A DNA stretch of 64,000 bases from an uncultured Thalassolituus sp. (GTDB taxonomy: Bacteria; Pseudomonadota; Gammaproteobacteria; Pseudomonadales; Oceanobacteraceae): contig NZ_CATMFB010000004.1 in assembly GCF_950066645.1 (NCBI RefSeq), forward strand, positions 62,001 through 126,000. The letters run 5' to 3'. Numbering within the stretch: position 1 is the stretch's first letter; the number at the start of each line of letters is the position of its first letter. The position numbers and the translations under genes are program-made. Below the pieces are notes generated by a model. The model saw nothing but the letters and a program-made list of their open reading frames with translations, was not told the origin of the DNA and ran no database searches. Below are positions 46,924-55,932 of this stretch, one piece after another.

Positions 46924-47508
46924 ATGGCTTCATTAGCTGCCAAGACACAACAGACTGATGCGCCACTTAAGGTGGCGGACCTGATAAGGCTGTTTGATCA
47001 CCTGTTTTTATCGACGGAAAATACTCGCCTGGTCGCGGGCGATTCGGAGCCCGAATATCTGCCTGCGGATGATAGCTGCAGTTATCATCGGATTCTCTTT
47101 GCTCATGGGTTTTACGAATCGGCACTTCATGAGATTTCACACTGGTGTATCGCCGGCGCGGAGCGCAGGCTGTTGCGGGATTTCGGCTACTGGTACGAGC
47201 CCGATGGCCGCTCGGAATCCAGACAGCGTGAGTTCGAGCAGGTCGAGGTGAAGCCTCAGGCGCTGGAATGGATACTTTCCGAAGCCTGTGGGCGACGGTT
47301 TCATATCAGCACCGATAATCTGGATGGCGATCCGTTGGCTGTCGAGGCTGGCAGAGCGCGCTTTCGTGACGCAGTCCACGCACAGGCACACATTTATCTG
47401 CAAAATGGCTTACCAGAGCGGGCTGAGATACTAAAAAGTGCGCTGTTAGATTATTATCAACGCCATAACGAATTTGGTGCACATCTGTTTGTGCCGGAAA
47501 GAATCTGA
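46924..47508 (+). CDS. epmC: Elongation factor P hydroxylase
   Basis: A 194-residue protein matching E. coli YfcM/EpmC. The metal-binding helix [16 protein letters not shown] lies at about 67-82, with FAHGFYESA before it and the [14 protein letters not shown] helix after. EpmC adds a hydroxyl group to the beta-lysylated lysine of EF-P. Its presence implies that EpmA and EpmB act elsewhere in the genome. rhlB starts 13 nt after its stop. Confidence 0.88.
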   Translation: MASLAAKTQQTDAPLKVADLIRLFDHLFLSTENTRLVAGDSEPEYLPADDSCSYHRILFAHGFYESALHEISHWCIAGAERRLLRDFGYWYEPDGRSESRQREFEQVEVKPQALEWILSEACGRRFHISTDNLDGDPLAVEAGRARFRDAVHAQAHIYLQNGLPERAEILKSALLDYYQRHNEFGAHLFVPERI

Positions 47509-47521
47509 AACGGAGCAGGGT

Positions 47522-48889
47522 TTGTTAAAGAAACTGTTTAAGCGCGGGAAGCCGGAAACCAGCGCGCAGCCTAAGTCGGCCCCAGTGGCCAGAAACGCTC
47601 AACAACATGAGAAGAAGAAAGGCAACAAGTCCCGGAAACAGCCACAGGCCCATGCTGCTCCCCGACAGTCTCACAAAAACTCTGCCCCGAAAAAGGTACA
47701 TCCTGCAGACACTCCCTGGTCGCTGAGCGAGTTTCAGGTTGAGGTAGCAGAAGGGAAAACCCGCTTTCATGATCTTCAATTGCCTGATTCAGTGATGCGC
47801 GGCATCCACGCTCTGGGCTTTCAGTATTGTTCGCCGATTCAGGCAGAGAGTCTTCCGGCCGCGCTGACCGGCAGGGACACCATCGGTCAGGCACAGACAG
47901 GGACAGGTAAGACTGCTGCCTTTCTGCTGACCATCATGAATCGCCTGCTGACGGCTTCGCCTGAAGAGCGCTTTGCGAGCGAGCCGCGTGCCCTGGTGGT
48001 TGCTCCAACGCGTGAACTGGCTCTGCAGATTGGTAAAGATGCCGTGGAGTTGGCGAAGTTTACTGACCTGAATGTGGTCACCGTCGTCGGCGGTATGAAC
48101 TACGACTCGCAGCGCAAAATGTTGCGTGAACATGTTGTCGATATTCTGGTGGCAACACCGGGGCGTCTTATCGACTTCATGCGCAGTCAGGATGTCTTTC
48201 TGGATCAGGTTGAAGTACTGGTTCTGGACGAAGCCGACCGTATGCTGGATATGGGCTTTATCCCGGATGTTCGTCGTATCGTGCGTGCAACGCCTCCGAA
48301 AGAAGAACGGCAGACTCTGCTGTATTCGGCAACCTTCAATTACGATGTGCGTATTCTCATTGATCAGTGGACTCGTGATCCTCACAAGGTCGTTATTGAG
48401 CCAGAGCAGGTCACAACGGATCGGGTGGATCAGAAGCTCTATCTTGTCGCAGAAGCAGAAAAATACAATCTGCTCGATAAGGTGCTGAAAGAAGAGAAAC
48501 CTGAACGCCTGATTATCTTCGCCAACCGACGTGACCTGACACGCAATCTGTGTGACAAGCTGAATAAGAATGGGCACGTGGCAGTACTGCTGTCGGGCGA
48601 GGTCAGTCAGGATAAGCGCATACGCACGCTGGAGCGTTTCCGTGAGGGCCGTGTAAACATCATGGTGGCGACCGATGTTGCTGGTCGGGGTATCCATGTA
48701 GATGGTGTCAGCCACGTCATAAATTACACGCTGCCGGATGATCCGGAAGATTATGTGCACCGTATCGGCCGGACCGGGCGTGCCGGCGCGAAAGGCGTTT
48801 CTATAAGTTTTGTTTCTGAAGATGATGCCTTTGTGCTTCCGGATCTTGAGAAATATCTGGGCACAAAACTGGAGTTAACACAGCCCTGA
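47522..48889 (+). CDS. rhlB: DEAD-box ATP-dependent RNA helicase RhlB
   Basis: A 455-residue DEAD-box helicase. A basic, low-complexity N-terminus (about 1-75) precedes the core. Visible motifs are the Q motif (FQYCSPIQ), AQTGTGKT (I), [13 protein letters not shown] (II), SATF (III) and [13 protein letters not shown] (VI). RhlB works with the RNA degradosome. TTG 47522 is chosen as start because ACGGAGCAGGG lies directly upstream and the protein then begins MLKKLFKRG, as in relatives. The earlier GTG at 47474 lies inside epmC. The N-terminal extension is longer than in E. coli RhlB. Confidence 0.87.
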   Translation: MLKKLFKRGKPETSAQPKSAPVARNAQQHEKKKGNKSRKQPQAHAAPRQSHKNSAPKKVHPADTPWSLSEFQVEVAEGKTRFHDLQLPDSVMRGIHALGFQYCSPIQAESLPAALTGRDTIGQAQTGTGKTAAFLLTIMNRLLTASPEERFASEPRALVVAPTRELALQIGKDAVELAKFTDLNVVTVVGGMNYDSQRKMLREHVVDILVATPGRLIDFMRSQDVFLDQVEVLVLDEADRMLDMGFIPDVRRIVRATPPKEERQTLLYSATFNYDVRILIDQWTRDPHKVVIEPEQVTTDRVDQKLYLVAEAEKYNLLDKVLKEEKPERLIIFANRRDLTRNLCDKLNKNGHVAVLLSGEVSQDKRIRTLERFREGRVNIMVATDVAGRGIHVDGVSHVINYTLPDDPEDYVHRIGRTGRAGAKGVSISFVSEDDAFVLPDLEKYLGTKLELTQP

Positions 48890-48896
48890 GTTTGCA

Positions 48897-49367
48897 ATGC
48901 AGTTACTGATAAAAAAAATAAAATTTCACCTGACGCTGCTCGGTGTTGCCATCCTGCCGGCTTATGCCGGCAACGTCACCCCTCAGGACGCAGAGTTGTG
49001 GCTGAAAACCCATGACTCCGAATTGCTTGAGGGCAGTGATACTGATCATGTGATGTCGTATTACTTTTTTGGTACCAACGGGCATCGCACCCTGATCGGG
49101 TTAGAACGGGTACGTGGTGATGACTTTACTCAGCACTATTATCTGATGGTCTTCGACGATACGCGTCTGCTCGGCTATTACCCCGATATCGCAACTATGC
49201 CTCTGATGTTGTCAGAATCTGGTGTTCTGGAGTTTCCGCGTGGCTACGACGTGAGTGACACTATTCTGATTCAGCAGGATGAATTCCCACCGCTTTGTCT
49301 TGGTGAGTTTGGCTGTAGCAACTGGCGATGGCAGGCCGAGACAGAGGCTGATCAGTCTGACAGGTGA
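48897..49367 (+). CDS. Secreted protein of unknown function
   Basis: A 156-residue protein with a signal peptide (IKFHLTLLGVAILPAYAG, cleavage near residue 24-25). The mature part is acidic, with a few aromatic strands (HVMSYYFFGT, HYYLMVFDDTRLLGYYPD) and two cysteines near the end (LCLGEFGCSNW). I do not recognise the family. It starts 7 nt after rhlB and its 3' end overlaps the convergent hydrolase gene by 16 nt. Confidence 0.6.
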   Translation: MQLLIKKIKFHLTLLGVAILPAYAGNVTPQDAELWLKTHDSELLEGSDTDHVMSYYFFGTNGHRTLIGLERVRGDDFTQHYYLMVFDDTRLLGYYPDIATMPLMLSESGVLEFPRGYDVSDTILIQQDEFPPLCLGEFGCSNWRWQAETEADQSDR

Positions 49368-50092
49368 CATCTGAGGCTGTGCTCCAGCCAGTCAGGGTCG
49401 TCTACCGGCAGGTCGTGTCCTGCGCTGTCGTGTGTGGTCAGAGGTTTACTCCAGGTGCGCGCAATGCGCTCTGTGCACCACGCCTTCACCAGTCGGTCCC
49501 CGCGGGCGTTATACAGCCACACTTTCTCGATAGGGGCATGAACCGGCCCTTTATAGCGGCTGGCTGCGATCAGTTGAACAAAGATATTCCGCCATTGCAG
49601 GGGGTGCGCCTGAGCAAACTCCAGCCACTGGCGTTTCTCGTCTTCGGTAATGACACGGTTGATGGTCATTCTGAAGATGGTTTTCTCCAACCGCTCCCGG
49701 TTACCCAGGCAGCTCAATAAACGCAGAAAAGAAGGGGCATCCATCCGTTGCCAGGGGAGTGACATGTTCGCCAGACTGGTGTTGATCATGTGCATGGCGC
49801 TGACTTCATCCGGGTACGTTCTGGCCCATTCAGTCGCGATCATGGCACCCATTGAAATGGCGATAAGAGTCACCGGGCCCTGGTGCTGATCTCTGACTTG
49901 CTGGCGGACCTGCAACATCATGTCGTGGATGGTCGTGGGGGTAATCTGGTGGCTCAGATAACCATTGCCCGGCAGCTCAGGCTCAATGACCCGGAAGTCG
50001 TCGTAAAACCGCTGTGGGAAGCCGTTCCAGTGGAAGCGGCTTCGTATCAGTCCACGCAGAAATACCAGTGTGCGCTGCTCGGGTGCCTTCAT
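49352..50092 (-). CDS. Alpha/beta hydrolase
   Basis: A 246-residue alpha/beta-hydrolase-fold protein. The nucleophile elbow is AISMGA, with Ala instead of the usual first Gly of GxSxG. ELPGNGYLS resembles the loop after strand 4. The C-terminal DSAGHDLPVDDPDWL carries the catalytic histidine. LRGLIRSRFHW near the start replaces the usual HGxxxS oxyanion loop. The substrate is unknown. It is followed on the same strand by a porin-like gene lying upstream of it at 50104. Confidence 0.8.
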   Translation of the reverse strand: MKAPEQRTLVFLRGLIRSRFHWNGFPQRFYDDFRVIEPELPGNGYLSHQITPTTIHDMMLQVRQQVRDQHQGPVTLIAISMGAMIATEWARTYPDEVSAMHMINTSLANMSLPWQRMDAPSFLRLLSCLGNRERLEKTIFRMTINRVITEDEKRQWLEFAQAHPLQWRNIFVQLIAASRYKGPVHAPIEKVWLYNARGDRLVKAWCTERIARTWSKPLTTHDSAGHDLPVDDPDWLEHSLRCHLSD

Positions 50093-50103
50093 CTCAGGAG
50101 TGT

Positions 50104-50811
50104 TTACCAGAGGTTGAAGTAACGATGAACGCTGAATTGCATGATCGTACCTGCATCAAACTCGCTCCCCAGGTTTGTGCGATCAACGCTCAGACGGTAA
50201 TCCCAGTGGTTGTATGAGCGGGCGACGCTGGTGCGGAAGTGCCAGTAATCGTCGGTGTTTTCGCCGCCAAAGTTGGTGTCCTCATCCGAACCTGATAACT
50301 GGTGGTTAGCGGTGTAGAGTTCGATGGAAAAACTACTGGTCTGAAAGGTCCAGGCCAGTTCAGTTGTGTTGAGATCGTACTCAGTGCCCATGTATCCGTC
50401 TGCCTTGCGGAATCCAGCCGTAAAGTTCCTTGCCCAGAGCAGTCGGACTGCCGCTTCGTTGTAGGCGCTGTAGTCCAGTTCGGCATCACCGTGAAAGGTG
50501 AAACGAGTCAGGCTCAGGTCGGCTGACCAGCGGCGGAATAACGGCAGATTAACCCCGCCATACACGTCCCATTCCGAGTGGATGCTGTCGTCTTTGTTGT
50601 GGTCGACATTGCTGCCCCAGGTTCCGAGGTACAAGCCGGAATTGTGGGTCGCAGTGATGCCGGCCTGCCACGCCGCTTTGCCCCGGGTCTGACTGATCCC
50701 GTCACGAACAAATTCAGATGTAGCGCCGATGTCGGCAGTGACACCTGCAATGGCGGTTGTGGCTGAAAACAGGGCTGGCAGGATAAACAGAGCGGAACGC
50801 TTAGCTGACAT
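50104..50811 (-). CDS. TorF-family putative porin
   Basis: A 235-residue outer-membrane beta-barrel-type protein with a signal peptide (FILPALFSATTAIA, cleavage near residue 22). GATSEFVRDGISQTRGKAAW right after it is the hallmark of the TorF (TIGR02001) family. Alternating strands continue to the C-terminal aromatic ending HRYFNLW. ATG 50811 (MSAKRSALF) is chosen over the earlier 50868. It starts 11 nt upstream of the hydrolase start, so the two probably share a transcript. Confidence 0.8.
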   Translation of the reverse strand: MSAKRSALFILPALFSATTAIAGVTADIGATSEFVRDGISQTRGKAAWQAGITATHNSGLYLGTWGSNVDHNKDDSIHSEWDVYGGVNLPLFRRWSADLSLTRFTFHGDAELDYSAYNEAAVRLLWARNFTAGFRKADGYMGTEYDLNTTELAWTFQTSSFSIELYTANHQLSGSDEDTNFGGENTDDYWHFRTSVARSYNHWDYRLSVDRTNLGSEFDAGTIMQFSVHRYFNLW

Positions 50812-50870
50812 GAGATACCGGATTAGCTGTGATACAAACGCAGGCAAGTGTAACGGAAGCAGAACCACCT

Positions 50871-51986
50871 TTATACGGTTGTTGTAATATTTCCGCTGTA
50901 CCCCGGGTACCAGCGCTGCAACGCTGCGTTCATCGCGAGCGTCTTATCTGCGGCGCCCTGTGGAGCCCACTGTGGCATTGTCCTGGCGGCTGACATCAGG
51001 AAATCAAAGAGAATCAGGTGACGCCGGAGAATTCTCTGATGCCGGTGAGGAAGAATCGGGTTAAAAAGACTGTGGTAACGGAACAGGTGCCGCGGATTTT
51101 TCTTTACCCATAGCCAGGACCCCATTTCCAACGTCATCGGAATAAAACACCCGTCAGGCTGTTCGGCCGTGTAGCTGTCGTAGAGGTGATCCCACAGGTC
51201 GCCACTGGTAGTGTAGCTATGTGCCTGGGGCTCAAAAAGGTAGAGGTCGTGATGCGGATAGCTGTGCTCAAACAGCTCGGTCAGTGTATGAGCTGCACCG
51301 ATGCCAGGCCATGGGTTCGTGCTTTTTGCGTAAGGGAACCACAGGCGGTCGCGGGTTCCGAAGCCGCTGTGGCAGTCGATGCTGATACAGAACTTCTGGT
51401 CTTTCAGGGCGTGGTGCACGGCATCGCAGAGCGCGCGGCTTTCGGTCTGCATCGGAGCCCCTGCAGGCCCCCGGTACCATGGCAGTGAGCGACTGATTCT
51501 GTGGCCGCCCACCAGCCAGGGGGTATTCCCTTCGGCTTCGACCGGCGCATTGCGCATCAGGTCGACACCGTTCAGGTTAGAGCGGCTGTTTTCGGCCATG
51601 CCGCCTGGATTAACGATCGGGATCATCAGAAGCCGGATGTTTTCCAGCTGCTCTTTTACCACCGGGTCCCAATGCAGGCGGCGGATAAGACTTTTCATAA
51701 AAGAAAGTATGACCTGAGTGCCGATGCGTTCGACGCCATGAACGCCGCCGACAACAGCAAGGACTGGCGCGTCAGGTTTTACGCTACCCATTTCAATGAC
51801 ATAAAAAGGCAGATGTTCGCCTTGTCGCTGTATGTGCGCCGGAACCCGGATGCGCATGTGTTGCTTGCCTTCACTGATCAGGTTTTCCAGCTCGGTCAGT
51901 TCCGGGAGGGCTGTTTTCAGACGGGAAATACGTTGAATCACAGTAGGTGGGACCTTATGCTCGGGGCCAGAGAATGACAGACCCAT
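50871..51986 (-). CDS. M14-family zinc carboxypeptidase
   Basis: A 371-residue protein of the M14 metallocarboxypeptidase / succinylglutamate desuccinylase superfamily. Zinc ligands are in GGVHGVE (HxxE) and the later IDCHSGFGTRD. The catalytic glutamate is in MTLEMGSW. NPGGMAENSRSNLNGVDLMR is the substrate arginine region. There is no signal peptide, so it should be cytoplasmic and may trim cell-wall peptides or other amides; the substrate is not known. It is divergent from an ABC exporter gene with 21 nt between start codons. Confidence 0.86.
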   Translation of the reverse strand: MGLSFSGPEHKVPPTVIQRISRLKTALPELTELENLISEGKQHMRIRVPAHIQRQGEHLPFYVIEMGSVKPDAPVLAVVGGVHGVERIGTQVILSFMKSLIRRLHWDPVVKEQLENIRLLMIPIVNPGGMAENSRSNLNGVDLMRNAPVEAEGNTPWLVGGHRISRSLPWYRGPAGAPMQTESRALCDAVHHALKDQKFCISIDCHSGFGTRDRLWFPYAKSTNPWPGIGAAHTLTELFEHSYPHHDLYLFEPQAHSYTTSGDLWDHLYDSYTAEQPDGCFIPMTLEMGSWLWVKKNPRHLFRYHSLFNPILPHRHQRILRRHLILFDFLMSAARTMPQWAPQGAADKTLAMNAALQRWYPGYSGNITTTV

Positions 51987-52007
51987 TATTAACAGAGTAA
52001 ACCCTGC

Positions 52008-53822
52008 ATGAGAAGTTTCCAGCCGTCCCCCTCAACGATGCCCGAACAGTTGCGCATCCGGCGCTGGCTGCAGACGCTCTGGCCTTTTCTGCTTGAATAT
52101 CGTGGGCGGGTGGCAGCAGCAATGGTCTGCCTTCTGGTTGCCAAACTCGCCAGTGTCGGTATGCCGTTTCTGCTTAAGCACCAGATCGATCACCTCGATC
52201 AGACAGGCGTCCTGAGTGCCGACTGGTGGGTCGGGTTTCCTCTGGCATTGTTGCTCGCCTATGGACTGGTAAGATTTCTGACCGTATTTGCAGGCGAGGT
52301 GCGTGATCTTCTGTTCGGGCGGGTCACTGAGCGTGTGATGAGGCGGATGTCTCTCACCTTGTTCCGCCATCTACACAGCCTGAGTCTGGCCTTTCATCTG
52401 AACCGGCAGACAGGCGCGCTGCAGCGGGATATTGAGCGGGGCACCAATGGCATCAGTTTTCTGATGCGGTTTCTGATTTTTAATATTGTTCCGACGCTCC
52501 TTGAGCTCGTGTTGGTGATCGGTCTGCTGCTGGCGAACTACCCACCTGTTTTTGCGCTTATTACTGCACTGGCTGTCGTCCTGTATGTGGCGTATTCCAT
52601 AAAGGTGACAGAGTGGCGAACCCGCTATGTCCGCGAAGCCAATCAGATGGACTCGAGCACACATGCCCGTGCGCTGGACAGCCTCCTCAATTACGAAACC
52701 GTGAAGTTCTTTACGGCAGAAGAGCGCGAAGCCGCTGCCTATGACGAGTCGCTTGCACGTTGGGAGACTGCACGCCGGATGAACCGGTTGTCCTTGTTTA
52801 CGCTGAACAGCGGGCAGGCGTTAATTATTTCTGTGGCGATGGCGGCCATGCTGATGTCGGCCGCGCACTATGTGTTAGCGGGGGAGATGACGCTTGGGGA
52901 TTTTGCTCTGGTGAACGCGTTTATGTTTCAGCTTTTCCTGCCGCTGAACTTTCTCGGATTTATCTATCGCGAGATTAAAGCGTCGGTAGCGAATATAGAG
53001 CGGATGTTTGAGCTTCTCGATGAGGAACCTGCAGTCGCTGATGATGGCAGAAAGACACTTGAAGTACGCGATGGCTGGGTGCAGTTCAGAGACGTATCGT
53101 TCGATTATGGCAACGGCCGGCCAATCCTGAGTCACCTGAATCTGACGCTTGAGGCGGGGCGTACGCTGGCGCTCGTTGGCGGCAGTGGCGCGGGTAAATC
53201 GACCATTACACGGTTGCTTTTCCGCTTTTATGATCCGGTCTCTGGCTCGGTTGAAATTGACGGGCAGACCCTGACCGATGTTACGCAGACCTCATTGAGA
53301 GAACACATAGGCATCGTACCTCAGGATACAGTGCTGTTTAACGATACCCTCAGGAGCAACCTGCTGTATGCCCGGCCCGACGCAACGGACGACGAACTGG
53401 CCGACGTCGTGCGTATGGCCAGCCTTGAGCGCCTGATCAGTCTGTGCCCGGATGGGCTTGAAACCGTTGTGGGTGAGAGGGGACTCAAGCTTTCAGGAGG
53501 GGAGAAGCAGCGTATCGCTATTGCGCGGATGCTGCTTAAACGACCTTCTGTGATGGTATTTGATGAGGCAACCTCCTCGCTCGATTCCGAAACGGAGCGG
53601 GCGATTATGGCGGAAATTCGGCGGGTGTCCTCAGGGCATACCTCGCTGATCATTGCCCATCGCCTGTCGACGATTGTTGATGCGGATGATATTGCCGTCA
53701 TGGAGAACGGACAGATTGTCGAGCGCGGGACACATAGTGTTCTTCTGGCGCAGAAGGGTCGCTACGCTCAATTGTGGGCGGCTCAACACTCAGGAGAGCA
53801 AGATGCACCTGCTGATCATTGA
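52008..53822 (+). CDS. ABC exporter of the Atm1/ABCB heavy-metal type
   Basis: A 604-residue fused permease-ATPase. Six membrane helices lie at about 25-325 and the nucleotide-binding domain at about 350-595. Walker A is GGSGAGKST, signature LSGGEKQRIAIARML, Walker B VMVFDEATSSLD, H-loop IIAHRLSTI. RLFRHLHSLSLAFHLNRQTGAL-type sequence in the permease matches Atm1/HMT1 relatives that export glutathione-bound metals or Fe-S-linked thiols. The end overlaps xni by 20 nt. Confidence 0.9.
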   Translation: MRSFQPSPSTMPEQLRIRRWLQTLWPFLLEYRGRVAAAMVCLLVAKLASVGMPFLLKHQIDHLDQTGVLSADWWVGFPLALLLAYGLVRFLTVFAGEVRDLLFGRVTERVMRRMSLTLFRHLHSLSLAFHLNRQTGALQRDIERGTNGISFLMRFLIFNIVPTLLELVLVIGLLLANYPPVFALITALAVVLYVAYSIKVTEWRTRYVREANQMDSSTHARALDSLLNYETVKFFTAEEREAAAYDESLARWETARRMNRLSLFTLNSGQALIISVAMAAMLMSAAHYVLAGEMTLGDFALVNAFMFQLFLPLNFLGFIYREIKASVANIERMFELLDEEPAVADDGRKTLEVRDGWVQFRDVSFDYGNGRPILSHLNLTLEAGRTLALVGGSGAGKSTITRLLFRFYDPVSGSVEIDGQTLTDVTQTSLREHIGIVPQDTVLFNDTLRSNLLYARPDATDDELADVVRMASLERLISLCPDGLETVVGERGLKLSGGEKQRIAIARMLLKRPSVMVFDEATSSLDSETERAIMAEIRRVSSGHTSLIIAHRLSTIVDADDIAVMENGQIVERGTHSVLLAQKGRYAQLWAAQHSGEQDAPADH

Positions 53823-54564
53823 TGCGATGAATCTCATCCGGCGTGTATATGCGGCGGTTGAGGGGAACGAGTTGGCCGCCGAGGCGACCATGACACGTTC
53901 GCTGGCGATAATTCATGGTGCGGCCAGCCGCTCGGAAGCCACTCACTGGGTGATGGTGTTTGAGGATCATCATCCGACGTGGCGCCACGAACTCTGGTCA
54001 GAGTACAAAGCAGGGCGCTCGCCTATGCCTGAGGCACTGGAACATATCCTCGGGGACATCCGTAAGTATCTTGAGATGAACGGTGTACACACGTTTAACC
54101 TCTCGGGGTGGGAGGCCGATGACATAGCGGCGACACTCGCGGTCAAAGCCGGTGCCGCTGGGTTGGCTGTCACCCTGTTGTCGACCGACAAAGGTTTCTG
54201 CCAGCTGGTGAATTCATCAACCAGGGTGCTGAACCATTTCGACCGCCTGTGGTGGGATGAAGAACAGGTCAGGGAACGTTGGGGCTTTGAGCCTGCCAGG
54301 TTGCCGGATTTCTGGGCCCTGACGGGGGATCAGACCAATCACCTGCCCGGTGTTGCTGGTATCGGAGCAAAGGGTGCGGGGCAGGTGCTTGATTCATGCC
54401 AGACTCTCGACAGGGCTCTGGCCTGGCCTGATCTCGCGCCTGAACGCTACCGTAAGGCGCTGAAGGAAGGCTGGCAAAGTGCATTGATTACCCGCGAACT
54501 TGCCCGGTTGAGAACGGATGTTCCTCTGGGGATCAGTCTGTCTGCGTTGAGAGCCTCGCGCTGA
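53803..54564 (+). CDS. xni: Flap endonuclease Xni (ExoIX-like 5'-3' nuclease)
   Basis: A 253-residue protein with the 5'-3' exonuclease fold of DNA polymerase I, free of polymerase. LLIIDAMNLIRRVY at the N-terminus, SGWEADDIAATLA and LLSTDKGFCQLV hold metal-site acids. In the H3TH region the family's GDxxDNxPG is GDQTNHLPG, lacking the second aspartate. That loss is typical of Xni compared with Pol I. ATG 53803 lies 20 nt inside the ABC gene with AGGAGAG upstream, indicating coupling. Confidence 0.88.
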   Translation: MHLLIIDAMNLIRRVYAAVEGNELAAEATMTRSLAIIHGAASRSEATHWVMVFEDHHPTWRHELWSEYKAGRSPMPEALEHILGDIRKYLEMNGVHTFNLSGWEADDIAATLAVKAGAAGLAVTLLSTDKGFCQLVNSSTRVLNHFDRLWWDEEQVRERWGFEPARLPDFWALTGDQTNHLPGVAGIGAKGAGQVLDSCQTLDRALAWPDLAPERYRKALKEGWQSALITRELARLRTDVPLGISLSALRASR

Positions 54565-54607
54565 TTGGATAAACTCCGCCAACATTTTACTTCTCTGGAG
54601 GCAGGCT

Positions 54608-55018
54608 TTGTCCGTCGAAATTCGTGTGCGGGGTTATCACCTCGACGTCTATCAGCATGTAAACAACGGACGTTATCTTGAGTTTCTTGAAGAAGCACGC
54701 TGGGATTTTATGTCCCGATCAGGGTTTGGCGACTCGTTGGATAAGGCTGGCGTCGCGCTGGTGATTGTGAATATCAATGTAAATTACCGGCGCCCGGCGG
54801 TGATGGGCGATGTCCTGAATGTGACTGCACGCATCAGCCATATAGGCAACAAAAGTGCTCGCTTTGAACAGTTGGTCACACTGAAAAATGACGATGGTGC
54901 CGAGGTCGTGGTTGTCGATGCTGACGTTACCTTCTGTGTCATGGATCGTGAGACTGAAAAGGCATTGCCGATTGAAGGACGTATACGGGATATCCTGGCG
55001 TCTGGAATGGAGAGCTGA
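54608..55018 (+). CDS. Hot-dog-fold acyl-CoA thioesterase (FadM/YbgC-like)
   Basis: A 136-residue 4HBT thioesterase. LDVYQHVNNGRYLEFLEEAR at about 13-32 is the active-site helix, with the catalytic aspartate at the start. NINVNYRRPAVMGD is the second family block. The start is TTG 54608, preceded by CTGGAGG at a good distance; no ATG fits. It resembles FadM, which cleaves long-chain acyl-CoA. miaE follows after 2 nt. Confidence 0.85.
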   Translation: MSVEIRVRGYHLDVYQHVNNGRYLEFLEEARWDFMSRSGFGDSLDKAGVALVIVNINVNYRRPAVMGDVLNVTARISHIGNKSARFEQLVTLKNDDGAEVVVVDADVTFCVMDRETEKALPIEGRIRDILASGMES

Positions 55019-55020
55019 CC

Positions 55021-55635
55021 GTGGCATCAATGAAAGAAGTACTTGAGGAAATAAACACGTTTCTTCTCTGTGAAACACCAGAAGCCTGGATTGGCGCTGC
55101 GCTTGAACAGCAGGATGTCCTTCTGATTGATCACGCAAACTGCGAAAAGAAGGCCGCCTCAACCGCCATGAATCTTCTATATCGCTATATTGACCGGGAT
55201 GACCTGCTGAAAAAAATGAGTCAGCTGGCACGTGAAGAATTGCTCCACTTCGAGCAGGTGGTCAACATCATGAAGGAGAGGGGCGTAACCTATCGCCATA
55301 TTTCTTCATCGCGATATGCGTCCGGCCTTCGTGAGCATGTGCGCAAAGGCGGTATGGAAGAACTTACGGATGTTCTGATCATTGGTGCACTCATTGAGGC
55401 ACGTAGCTGCGAACGCTTTGCCATGCTTGCGCCTCATCTGGATGACGTGCTGGCAAAATTCTATCGGTCGCTACTACGGTCAGAGGGGCGCCATTATCAG
55501 GATTACCTGACCCTGGCCCGTCAATACGCCGACGAGGACATTCAGTGGCGCATAGATGAGTTGCGTCAGGCGGAGAAAGAACTAATTCAGACTCCGGACC
55601 CTGAATTCCGCTTCCATAGTGGAATCCCTGCCTGA
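55021..55635 (+). CDS. miaE: tRNA 2-methylthio-N6-isopentenyladenosine hydroxylase
   Basis: A 204-residue MiaE, a ferritin-like di-iron monooxygenase that hydroxylates ms2i6A37 in tRNAs reading UNN codons. Iron ligands are visible in HANCEKKAAS, REELLHFEQV, ALIEARSCERF and EGRHYQDYL. The start is GTG 55021; ATG 55030 is an alternative. It is close behind the thioesterase gene and probably co-transcribed with it. Confidence 0.93.
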   Translation: MASMKEVLEEINTFLLCETPEAWIGAALEQQDVLLIDHANCEKKAASTAMNLLYRYIDRDDLLKKMSQLAREELLHFEQVVNIMKERGVTYRHISSSRYASGLREHVRKGGMEELTDVLIIGALIEARSCERFAMLAPHLDDVLAKFYRSLLRSEGRHYQDYLTLARQYADEDIQWRIDELRQAEKELIQTPDPEFRFHSGIPA

Positions 55636-55636
55636 G

Positions 55637-55816
55637 TTACTGCTGACAGGCGCGGATGATCTTAGTGCAGACATCCGTTTCTGTCTGGTAGGTTGCCATG
55701 TCAATGGCGCCGGCTTTCAGATCCCGGGCAGCTTGCGCCAGCCTGGCTTCTGCGTCTTTGAGGTCAGTGAAGATACGGTTTGCTTCCAGGGCTTTGAGAG
55801 TGGCAGCAGCAGTCAT
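55637..55816 (-). CDS. Small 59-residue protein of unknown function
   Basis: ATG 55816 is preceded by AAAGGAGAACGACC, an excellent ribosome binding site, and the frame runs 59 codons to TAA. The product begins MTAAATLKALEANRIFTDLK. It is an amphipathic, Ala-rich helical protein with a central Lys/Asp pattern (DAEARLAQAARDLKAG) and a C-terminal part with two cysteines (DVCTKIIRAC). No family is recognised. It is convergent with miaE, 1 nt from its stop, and divergent from a hydrolase gene. The helix-turn-helix-like spacing is suggestive but not decisive. Confidence 0.68.
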   Translation of the reverse strand: MTAAATLKALEANRIFTDLKDAEARLAQAARDLKAGAIDMATYQTETDVCTKIIRACQQ

Positions 55817-55932
55817 GGTCGTTCTCCTTTCTTGTTAATGCTTCAAAACTAGACCTACCGCTATGACTGCGCCATAACTACAGGTTCCGGAAGTCTGCAA
55901 ATTTGACAAAATCTTTTCGTAGTTGGAACAAA

